From Actinomycetota bacterium (GTDB lineage Bacteria; Actinomycetota; Coriobacteriia; Anaerosomatales; Anaerosomataceae), in contig DSAI01000054.1 in NCBI GenBank assembly GCA_011372845.1, forward strand, positions 1-6,321: DNA of 6,321 bases. Direction: 5' to 3'. Below are positions 1 to 5,579 of this stretch, piece by piece (positions within the stretch are counted from its first letter, which is position 1; every line of letters starts with the position of its first letter). The notes beneath the pieces were generated by a model that saw only the letters and a list, made by a program, of their open reading frames with translations, was not told the DNA's origin and did not search any database. The position numbers and the translations under genes are program-made.

Positions 1-134
1 CGGACCCGGCGGAAGAGGCCGTCCGTCTGGCGGCCGAGCAGGTGCGTGACATCCGTGAGATAGCCGACGGCGTACATGTCATGCCGCTGGGCCTGGACAC
101 GGAGGTCGGTCGCATCCTTGACGGAACGGGGTAG
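1..134 (+). CDS. Methylenetetrahydrofolate reductase (MetF family), C-terminal fragment
   Basis: Only the last 43 codons are present, read from base 3 to the TAG at 132-134; the gene enters from the left edge. The tail has an amphipathic helix rich in Ala, Glu and Arg, then the motif ADGVHVMPLG and a short closing helix. This resembles the end of the MetF TIM barrel, where a Gly-Val-His-x-Met-Pro/Ala-Leu strand precedes the last helix. The family reduces 5,10-methylene-THF to 5-methyl-THF in the cytoplasm, feeding methionine synthesis or the methyl branch of the Wood-Ljungdahl pathway. It could also be the reductase half of a bifunctional homocysteine methyltransferase/MetF protein, since the N-terminus is not visible. 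The next gene starts 7 bases downstream, suggesting cotranscription. The family call rests on a short C-terminal motif. Confidence 0.6.
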   Translation, partial: DPAEEAVRLAAEQVRDIREIADGVHVMPLGLDTEVGRILDGTG

Positions 135-141
135 CGGGAGC

Positions 142-1728
142 GTGCGGCGGATCGCCCTGTATAGCGATGTCCACGGCAACCTCGCCGCGCTCGAGTCGGT
201 GCTCGAGGACATGGAGGCGCGAGGGGTGTCGGAGCGCTACTGCCTCGGGGATCTCGTCGGTTACGGTCCACGTCCCGTGGAGGTGGTGGAGCGGATCCGG
301 GACCTCGGCGACCCGGTTGCGCAGGGGAACTACGATAGGGCGATCAGCGAGCACGACGCGAGTCCCGGAAGCCGTTACGAGAGCGCCCGGGAGACGCTCG
401 ACGGTGCCGAGTCGTACGCGTACACGGTGTCTTCCCTGTGTTCCGAGCATGTCGACTTCCTGGGGCGGCTCGCTGCGGAGGTCGTACTGGACGCCGATGG
501 CGTGCGTATCCTGTTGTGTCACGGGTCCCCCCGCCGGATGATCGAGGTCGTCGATGCCGACACTCCGCCGGCCTCACTGGCCGCTCACATCCAGGAAGCT
601 GGAGTGGACGTCGTGTGCTGCGGCCACGTCCACGTCCCGTTCCATCGTTCCATGCCCACCGAGAGCAGTGTGCTGCACTGGGTGAACGCGGGTTCAGTGG
701 GCCGTCCGCGCGACGGCGATCCGCGCGCGGCGTGGGTGGAGCTGGTCCTTGGCACGCATGAGGAGGTCCTCGCCGCCGCGCCGATGGATATCGCGTGCCG
801 TCGTGCCGGGTGCACCGACGTCTGGATAAGCACCATCACCCATCGTGTGGCGTACGACGTTGAACCGGTGATCCACGACATGATCGCCGTCGGCCTTCCA
901 CCCACACTCGCTGCCGGTCTGCGCAGCGGCCTCGAAGAGCATGCGTGGGAAGCGCTCATGGCTGAGCGCGCTGCGCACGACGCCGAAGAGACGGCTTCGC
1001 AGGATCCGGTCCGGGCCGAGTATCTTCTGCAGACGTGTGGCCATGACGGGGAATCATGCACCTGCGCGATCGACGACCGCATCGCTTCGTACGAGTCGCT
1101 GGCGCGGCTGTTCCGTGATGATGTGTCGGGAGTAGTGGTCGCGATCCGTCACCTCAGGACCGCCATGAGATCCTGCCGGGTGAGCCGCAATGTGGACGAG
1201 CAGGCGATACGCGAGGCGTTCGGTGATGCCGATCGCGCTGTCAGGACCGGGGAAGGGCGCCGGGCGTTCCTCGAGGAGCGACGGCGTCTGTTCGGGGGTG
1301 AGTCCCGCTTCGACCCCTTCTCGAACGTCCTGTCTCCGGATGAGTCGACCTATGTCAGCGCCGATCCGGATACGTGCGTGGTCGTGCTCGGACTCACCTA
1401 TCGCGAGGGCAGGTTCACGTCCCCGGTGATCGGCGGCATAGAGCGCGGCATGGGTGACATCGCAACGGAGCTCTCGTACATGGGACACTGTCTTCGCATG
1501 GCCGCAGCGGGCGATCCGGCCGCGGCGGTCAGAGCGCGCCGGTTCTTCATCGAGCACCTGTCCACCTGGGCGGTCCTGTTCGCCGTGGTCGTAGCGAGAG
1601 AGGCGCGCGACCCGGTCATGAGGTACGCGGGGCTTGCGCTGGACAAGTTCCTCACGTGTGAAGCGGCCACCTTCCGCCACTCGGTTCCGAGCCACTGTGG
1701 CGCGAGGTCACGCGGCCTTCGGGACTGA
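142..1728 (+). CDS. Metallophosphoesterase fused to a TorD/DmsD-like chaperone domain
   Basis: The protein has 528 residues from the GTG at 142, which opens directly into the first phosphoesterase strand. An in-frame ATG at 76 would add 22 unlikely residues inside the upstream gene. Residues 1-265 form a calcineurin-like phosphoesterase: DVHGN (D9, H11), GDLVGYGP (D37), GNYD (N63), CHGSP (H127), GHVH (H162, H164) and NAGSVGRPRDGDP (182-194). A tail ending near GLP (251-253) is typical of the subgroup related to diadenosine tetraphosphatase. Residues 265-310 are a charged linker with C299, H301, C306 and C308. Residues 312-508 resemble TorD/NarJ-type chaperones: an ASYESLARLFR helix, an acidic LFGG segment, PDESTY, then ELSYMGH, FFIEHLSTW and a last helix ending DKFLTCE. 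TorD proteins bind signal peptides of molybdoenzymes and help load the cofactor. The phosphatase substrate is unknown. The usual catalytic His of GNHD is Tyr here. The MoaE-like neighbour supports a molybdoenzyme role. The phosphoesterase call is firm; the TorD call is good but made by eye. Confidence 0.85.
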   Translation: MRRIALYSDVHGNLAALESVLEDMEARGVSERYCLGDLVGYGPRPVEVVERIRDLGDPVAQGNYDRAISEHDASPGSRYESARETLDGAESYAYTVSSLCSEHVDFLGRLAAEVVLDADGVRILLCHGSPRRMIEVVDADTPPASLAAHIQEAGVDVVCCGHVHVPFHRSMPTESSVLHWVNAGSVGRPRDGDPRAAWVELVLGTHEEVLAAAPMDIACRRAGCTDVWISTITHRVAYDVEPVIHDMIAVGLPPTLAAGLRSGLEEHAWEALMAERAAHDAEETASQDPVRAEYLLQTCGHDGESCTCAIDDRIASYESLARLFRDDVSGVVVAIRHLRTAMRSCRVSRNVDEQAIREAFGDADRAVRTGEGRRAFLEERRRLFGGESRFDPFSNVLSPDESTYVSADPDTCVVVLGLTYREGRFTSPVIGGIERGMGDIATELSYMGHCLRMAAAGDPAAAVRARRFFIEHLSTWAVLFAVVVAREARDPVMRYAGLALDKFLTCEAATFRHSVPSHCGARSRGLRD

Positions 1729-1735
1729 CGCTGCG

Positions 1736-1744
1736 TGCTATCAT
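1736..1744 (+). promoter_or_regulatory. Candidate extended -10 promoter for the MoaE-like gene
   Basis: TGCTATCAT matches an extended -10 element (TGn followed by TATnnT). It lies in the gap between the phosphoesterase-TorD gene and the MoaE-like gene, about 24 bases before the ribosome binding site. No convincing -35 is visible 16-18 bases upstream, which extended -10 promoters tolerate. Transcription would start near 1751 and give a leader of about 31 bases. In GC-rich DNA this AT-containing hexamer stands out, but it is a single motif match. Confidence 0.4.
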
Positions 1745-1767
1745 GCCGGATACGTTCCCGCGACGAG

Positions 1768-1772
1768 AGAGG
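1768..1772 (+). promoter_or_regulatory. Ribosome binding site fixing the start of the MoaE-like gene
   Basis: AGAGG ends 9 bases before the ATG at 1782. The reading frame is open upstream to an ATG at 1743, but that codon overlaps the candidate -10 box, lacks a purine-rich site, and would add a basic, non-conserved 13-residue leader. The spacing therefore favours 1782. Confidence 0.6.
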
Positions 1773-1781
1773 CGACCCACG

Positions 1782-2162
1782 ATGAGCGGATCTGCAGGCC
1801 CGAGCCTTGATGTCTGGCTGGCCGAGGCCAAGCGCGAGGCGAGCGCGGCCGACGTGGGGATGTACCTGTGTCACAACGGCGTCGTCCGCTCGTATTCGCG
1901 CGACGGCCGGCCGGTTATCTCCATGGACCTCTCGGTCGATCGTGAGCGGCTCGAGGAGCTCGTGTCGACAGCCCGGATGATGGAAGGCGTGTCGATCGTG
2001 CGCGTCTGGGTCAACGAGGGTCATCTCGAGGTAGGTGACGACATCATGTATGTGATGGTGGGCGGTGACATCCGGCCCAACGTCATCGAGGCGCTCACCG
2101 CGCTGGTAGGGATGATCAAGTCCGAGGTGGTCACGGAGAAGGAGCAGCGGCCGGAGGCGTAG
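1782..2162 (+). CDS. MoaE-like molybdopterin synthase large-subunit homolog
   Basis: This 126-residue protein resembles MoaE, the catalytic subunit of molybdopterin synthase, which together with thiocarboxylated MoaD converts cyclic pyranopterin monophosphate to molybdopterin. Visible features are an N-terminal strand GMYLCHNGVVRSYSRDG (26-42), the helix DRERLEELVSTA (53-64), GHLEVGDD (80-87), a later R98, and a helix carrying K113 and K120. The seven-residue spacing of these lysines matches the two catalytic lysines of E. coli MoaE (K119, K126). The His-Arg pair that precedes IGEL in classical MoaE is replaced by Val77-Asn78, the Pro-Phe/Ile-Trp segment between the lysines is absent, and the C-terminal tail is short. 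It is thus a divergent branch, which I recall as commonly annotated MoaE in anaerobes. No moaD is in the window. It lies 53 bases after the TorD-fusion gene, which fits a molybdoenzyme role; true synthase activity is inferred. Confidence 0.72.
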   Translation: MSGSAGPSLDVWLAEAKREASAADVGMYLCHNGVVRSYSRDGRPVISMDLSVDRERLEELVSTARMMEGVSIVRVWVNEGHLEVGDDIMYVMVGGDIRPNVIEALTALVGMIKSEVVTEKEQRPEA

Positions 2163-2188
2163 TCTCCAGCGACTGTCGTTCCAGACAC

Positions 2189-2194
2189 GGGAGG
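2189..2194 (+). promoter_or_regulatory. Strong ribosome binding site of lpdA
   Basis: GGGAGG lies 4 bases before the ATG at 2199, a little closer than usual. The ATG opens directly into the FAD-binding strand of the Rossmann fold, so the start is well supported. The 36-base gap after the MoaE-like gene shows no evident promoter or terminator, so read-through is likely. Confidence 0.65.
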
Positions 2195-2198
2195 CGTC

Positions 2199-3590
2199 AT
2201 GCATATCGTGGTGCTCGGTGGAGGCCCCGGGGGCTATGGGGCGGCGTTCGAGGCGGCGCGGCTGGGGGCCGATGTCACGCTGATCGAACGCGAGCGTCTC
2301 GGCGGCACCTGCCTCAACTGGGGCTGTATCCCCACCAAGACGATCCTGCGCTCGGCTCACATCGTCGCTGACACGCGCGACGCTGCCGAGTTCGGTCTTG
2401 ATTCGGCGGTAGCCAGCGTCGATGTCCCTGCGCTGCGTTCGCGTAAGGAGCGCGTGGTCGACGAGCTGGTTGGGCAGGTCGAATCGAGCGCGAAGCGGCT
2501 GAAAGTCAAGGTCGTCACCGGTGAAGGCCGGCTTGCCGGCCCCAAGGCGGTGGAGGTGACCGTCCCGGATGGGGCGACCGAGACGATCGCCGGCGACGCG
2601 CTGATCCTCGCCACCGGTTCGACCGTCTTCAGGCTTCCCGACATCGATCACGAACTCGAGGGTGTGTGGACGAGCGATGACGCGGTGTCGCTCTCGGAGA
2701 TCCCCAAGGACATCGTCATCATCGGGGGTGGCGTCATCGGGCTCGAGTTCGCGTGCGCGTACGCGGCCTTCGGCAGCGTGGTCACGGTGGTCGAGCTGAT
2801 GGAGCAGGTCCTGCCCGGCAGCGACAAGCGCGTGGTGCGCCAGACCCAGGCCGCGCTCGAGGCTCTGGGGGTGGAGTTCCACCTGGGAGACGCGGTCTCG
2901 TCCGTGGAGCGTCACGACGGCCGGATGCGGAGCACGCTGCGAAGCGGGACCGTGATCGAGAGCGACGTGGTGATCAGCGCGGTGGGACGCATGCCCAACG
3001 CCGCCGGATTCGGTTACGAAGAGGCCGGCATCGAGTTCGACCGCCGCGCTGTGGCCGTGGACGAGCATCTTCGCACGAACATCCCAGGCGTGTACGCCGT
3101 CGGCGACGTCATCGGCGGCATGATGCTCGCGCACGTGGCCGAGGAGGAAGGCGTCATCGCGGCGCGGAACGCCGTGGCCGAGTCCGAACACGGTGCCGGA
3201 GCCGGGCTTGAGAGCGTCCGATACGACTGCATACCGGCCTGCGTGTACACGTTCCCCGAGGTCGCCACCGTGGGGTCGTCGCGTGACTCGGCCAAGGAGC
3301 GCGGCATCGACGCGGTCCAGGCCATCGCCAAGTTCGCGGCGAACGGGAAGGCGCTTGGCGAAGGGGAGAGCGACGGGTTCGTGCAACTGGTCGCCGAGAA
3401 GGGCAGCGCCCGCATAGTGGGCTGCCAGATCGTGGGTCCCCACGCGGTCGAGACGATCCATGAGGTCGCTGTGGCGATGCGCCATGACCTGACCGTCCGC
3501 CAACTCGCCGAGACGGTTCACGCTCACCCCACCGTCTCCGAGGTCATCCGTATGGCGTGCGCCGACGCCGCCGGGAAGTGCGGCTGCTAG
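2199..3590 (+). CDS. lpdA: Dihydrolipoyl dehydrogenase (E3 / glycine cleavage L protein)
   Basis: A full-length 463-residue flavoprotein of the class I pyridine nucleotide-disulfide oxidoreductases. It reoxidises dihydrolipoyl groups on GcvH or 2-oxoacid dehydrogenase E2 with NAD+. In order: FAD-binding GGGPGGYGAA (7-16); redox disulfide CLNWGC (C38, C43); ATGS (138-141); NAD-binding GGGVIGLEFA (176-185) with E199 at the end of the next strand, favouring NAD over NADP; the second FAD contact YAVGD (299-303); and a dimerisation domain ending in HAHPTVSE, with the catalytic dyad H443 and E448. There is no N-terminal lipoyl domain. Unusually, the chain ends in Lys-Cys-Gly-Cys (C461, C463). The stop codon overlaps the lipoyl synthase start, so the lipoate-using and lipoate-making enzymes are translationally linked. 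No GcvH, GcvP or E2 gene is in the window, so its partner complex is not determined. Confidence 0.95.
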   Translation: MHIVVLGGGPGGYGAAFEAARLGADVTLIERERLGGTCLNWGCIPTKTILRSAHIVADTRDAAEFGLDSAVASVDVPALRSRKERVVDELVGQVESSAKRLKVKVVTGEGRLAGPKAVEVTVPDGATETIAGDALILATGSTVFRLPDIDHELEGVWTSDDAVSLSEIPKDIVIIGGGVIGLEFACAYAAFGSVVTVVELMEQVLPGSDKRVVRQTQAALEALGVEFHLGDAVSSVERHDGRMRSTLRSGTVIESDVVISAVGRMPNAAGFGYEEAGIEFDRRAVAVDEHLRTNIPGVYAVGDVIGGMMLAHVAEEEGVIAARNAVAESEHGAGAGLESVRYDCIPACVYTFPEVATVGSSRDSAKERGIDAVQAIAKFAANGKALGEGESDGFVQLVAEKGSARIVGCQIVGPHAVETIHEVAVAMRHDLTVRQLAETVHAHPTVSEVIRMACADAAGKCGC

Positions 3591-4462
3591 TGGCCTACGA
3601 GCACGGCTCTTCGGCCCGGCGTCTGCCGGCATGGCTCCGCCGGCCCATCGCGCACGGTGGCGAATACGTCGCCGTGGAGGGCCTGCTCGAGGAGCTGCAT
3701 CTCTCAACGGTATGCCGCGAGGCGAAGTGCCCCAACCGCGGGGAGTGCTACGCGAGCGGCACCGCCACCTTCCTGATCGCCGGAGACGTGTGCACGCGCG
3801 GTTGTACGTTCTGCGCGGTGGAGTCGCGTTCCCCGCTGCCCCTTGATGAGGGCGAGCCCGCTCGCGTTGCCGAGGCCGTGGCGCGCATGGGTCTGCGTCA
3901 CGCGGTGATCACCATGGTCACCCGAGACGATCTGGACGATGGGGCGGCCGCTCATGTGGTGGCCACGATCGAGGCGGTACGCTCGGCATCTCCCGGGACG
4001 GCCGTCGAGGTGCTCGTGAGTGACTTCGCGGGTGAGGAGCGCGCCATCGACGCCGTCGTCGATGCGCGCCCCGAGGTCTTCAACCACAATGTGGAGACCG
4101 TGCCGCGGCTTTACCCGTCGGTGCGTCCGGGCGCGGACTACGAGAGGAGCCTGGGCGTTCTGGCCCGGGCGCGTTCGCGCGCCTCGGACATGCCGGTCAA
4201 ATCGGGGATGATGCTCGGCCTCGGGGAGGCCCACGACGAGGTCGTGGACGTGATGCGCGACCTGCGGGAGGCCGGATGCGAACTCCTGACGCTCGGCCAG
4301 TATCTGCGTCCGAGCGCCCGGCACCTGCCAGTGGCCGCGTTCGTGGAGCCTGACGAATTCACCGCCCTGGCGCGTGAGGCGCGCCGCCTAGGATTCGCGG
4401 GTGTGGCGAGCGCGCCGTTCGTGCGCTCGAGTTATCACGCTGCCGAACTCGCGGAGATGTGA
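3590..4462 (+). CDS. lipA: Lipoyl synthase
   Basis: A radical-SAM enzyme that inserts two sulfurs into protein-bound octanoyl groups on lipoyl domains. With the GTG at 3590, which shares a base with the TAG of lpdA (TAGTG), the product has 290 residues, the usual size. It carries the auxiliary-cluster motif CREAKCPNRGEC (C42, C47, C53), the radical-SAM motif CTRGCTFC (C68, C72, C75), VTRDDLDDGAA, FNHNVETV followed by LYPSVRPGADY, and the C-terminal RSSYHA motif (279-284), whose serine ligates the sacrificial cluster. In-frame GTGs at 3557 and 3578 would extend the N-terminus by 11 or 4 residues within lpdA. A GGGAAG at 3573-3578 lies 11 bases before 3590, a rather long spacing but compatible with coupled translation. 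No octanoyltransferase gene (lipB/lipM) is adjacent. Confidence 0.95.
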   Translation: MAYEHGSSARRLPAWLRRPIAHGGEYVAVEGLLEELHLSTVCREAKCPNRGECYASGTATFLIAGDVCTRGCTFCAVESRSPLPLDEGEPARVAEAVARMGLRHAVITMVTRDDLDDGAAAHVVATIEAVRSASPGTAVEVLVSDFAGEERAIDAVVDARPEVFNHNVETVPRLYPSVRPGADYERSLGVLARARSRASDMPVKSGMMLGLGEAHDEVVDVMRDLREAGCELLTLGQYLRPSARHLPVAAFVEPDEFTALAREARRLGFAGVASAPFVRSSYHAAELAEM

Positions 4463-4472
4463 CGGCTGCCGT

Positions 4473-5516
4473 TCAGACCCGTTCGACGGTGAGCGGATCG
4501 GCCGCCCGGTCGCGGCCGGCGCTCTTGGCGCTGTAGAGCGCCTGGTCGGCCGCCGCGAGCAGGCTCTCCACACGGTACGGCGGGCTGCCGGCGACGTCGT
4601 GCGCCACCGCGCTGCCGATGCTCACCGTGAGCGGGATGGCAGAGCCATCATCGGTGCTGACGCTCACCTGCCGGATCGCCTCGACGATACGGTTCGCTAG
4701 ATCCACGCATTCGCTGACGCCGGTCTCCGGCGCGATCACGGCGAACTCGTCGCCGCCGTATCGGACGACGAGGTCGGACGCCCGTGTGACATGGCGCATG
4801 GCCTGGGCGATCGACGCGAGCGCGAGGTCGCCGATGGCGTGGCCGTGCGTGTGGTTGATGTCCTTGAAGCGGTCGATGTCGATGAGGAGCACTGCGAGAG
4901 GGTGCCCGTACCGGGCCGACCATGCGGTCCACTGTGGCAGGTGCGTGTAGAGCGCTCTGCGGTTGTAGAGTCCTGTCAGCGCGTCGTGGGTGGCGTAGAC
5001 GGACAGCCGCCGGTTGTCCCTCCAGGAGCGCGACAACGAGGATGCCAGGAGCGCGGCAAGGGAGTCGTCGGGGTAGCGCGCGGCGATCTCGTTCACGAGC
5101 CGCTGGATGTGCGCCTGGTAGGCCGCGTGGCGATGCTCCGACTGCGCGGGTTCGGTCAACTCGATGAGTTCGCTGAAGACCGGGTCGATCATGAAGAACT
5201 CCACACGCGCGGCGAGTGCGAGCATCCTCTCCACGTCGAGCTCGCCGATCAAGCCGAGGTCGATCCGTGAGAGTTCGCCGTGCACGTCGGTCAGGCGCTC
5301 CGCGAGTCCGGTGGTGTCATTCACGAGGTCGGGGAGGAGCCCGTGCTCCCACGCCTCGAGCAGCCCTTCCCACCATCCGGTGTGCTGGGCTTCGTCCGCG
5401 GCAAGGCGTGAGAAGGTAGTGGCAAGCCCGGGCTCCGGGCACTGCTCGGCAAGCGCCGCGTAGAGCCGCTCGGCGAACCGGTCCATCTTCACGCACACGT
5501 CCAGGATCTCTCGCAT
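4473..5516 (-). CDS. Diguanylate cyclase with N-terminal ferritin-like domain
   Basis: The start is the ATG at 5516, with GAAGGG 8 bases upstream, giving 347 residues; the frame is open further upstream but lacks family sequence. Residues 1-145 are helical with a ferritin/rubrerythrin-like ligand pattern: E16, E42xxH45 (in ADEAQH), E106 and E127xxH130, enough for a di-iron site. A helical connector (146-175) leads to a GGDEF domain (176-340): DALTGLYNRR, the metal-binding LIDIDRFKDIN (D213), an intact GGDEF at 254-258, and an inhibitory I-site RASD (245-248) exactly five residues before it. GGDEF domains make cyclic di-GMP from two GTP. The residues predict an active, product-inhibited enzyme. 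No signal peptide or membrane segment is seen, so it is cytoplasmic. By analogy with hemerythrin-GGDEF proteins, the first domain may sense oxygen, peroxide, NO or iron; that is inference. It is convergent with lipA (10-base gap) and divergent from the UPF0280 gene. Confidence 0.9.
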   Translation of the reverse strand: MREILDVCVKMDRFAERLYAALAEQCPEPGLATTFSRLAADEAQHTGWWEGLLEAWEHGLLPDLVNDTTGLAERLTDVHGELSRIDLGLIGELDVERMLALAARVEFFMIDPVFSELIELTEPAQSEHRHAAYQAHIQRLVNEIAARYPDDSLAALLASSLSRSWRDNRRLSVYATHDALTGLYNRRALYTHLPQWTAWSARYGHPLAVLLIDIDRFKDINHTHGHAIGDLALASIAQAMRHVTRASDLVVRYGGDEFAVIAPETGVSECVDLANRIVEAIRQVSVSTDDGSAIPLTVSIGSAVAHDVAGSPPYRVESLLAAADQALYSAKSAGRDRAADPLTVERV

Positions 5517-5524
5517 GTCAGGAG

Positions 5525-5530
5525 CCCTTC
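5525..5530 (-). promoter_or_regulatory. Ribosome binding site of the diguanylate cyclase gene
   Basis: On the minus strand GAAGGG sits 8 bases before the ATG at 5516. It selects this start over upstream in-frame codons, which would extend the protein by up to 43 residues into the neighbouring UPF0280 gene. Confidence 0.6.
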
Positions 5531-5549
5531 GTCGACACCTCTTCTGTCC

Positions 5550-5579
5550 AGTGTATCCCCGCGGGACTGATACCATGAA
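5550..5579 (-). promoter_or_regulatory. Possible promoter of the diguanylate cyclase gene
   Basis: Read on the minus strand, TTCATG (5579-5574) and TACACT (5555-5550) are separated by 18 bases and resemble weak -35 and -10 boxes. Transcription would start near 5543 and give a leader of about 27 bases. The elements overlap the start codon of the divergent gene, so the two genes could interfere with each other. The match is partial. Confidence 0.3.
5553..5573. promoter_or_regulatory. Possible operator: inverted repeat between divergent genes
   Basis: GTATC (5553-5557) and GATAC (5569-5573) form an inverted repeat with an 11-base spacer that contains the palindrome CCCGCGGG (5558-5565). It lies in the 58-base gap between the divergent diguanylate cyclase and UPF0280 genes, over their likely promoters. 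The size suits a dimeric repressor, but no regulator gene is adjacent and the arms are short. Confidence 0.25.

Noticed and set aside
76..141. Upstream ATG extension of the phosphoesterase-TorD gene
   Set aside because: The added 22 residues are read out of frame from the MetF-family coding sequence and do not resemble the phosphoesterase N-terminus, which begins right after the GTG at 142.
2526..2541. Perfect inverted repeat GGCCGGC-TT-GCCGGCC
   Set aside because: It lies inside lpdA and encodes ordinary residues (GRLAG). With no T-tract and no boundary role it is most likely a product of GC-rich codon use.
1398..3707. A 769-codon open frame on the minus strand
   Set aside because: It is antisense to lpdA, the MoaE-like gene and the TorD domain, all with clear family motifs. 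Its product is rich in His, Arg and Asp with no recognisable domain, as expected for the reverse frame of GC-rich genes.
4618..5463. Several plus-strand open frames across the cyclase gene
   Set aside because: They are reverse-frame shadows of the GGDEF and ferritin-like coding sequence, Arg/Ser-rich and without family motifs.
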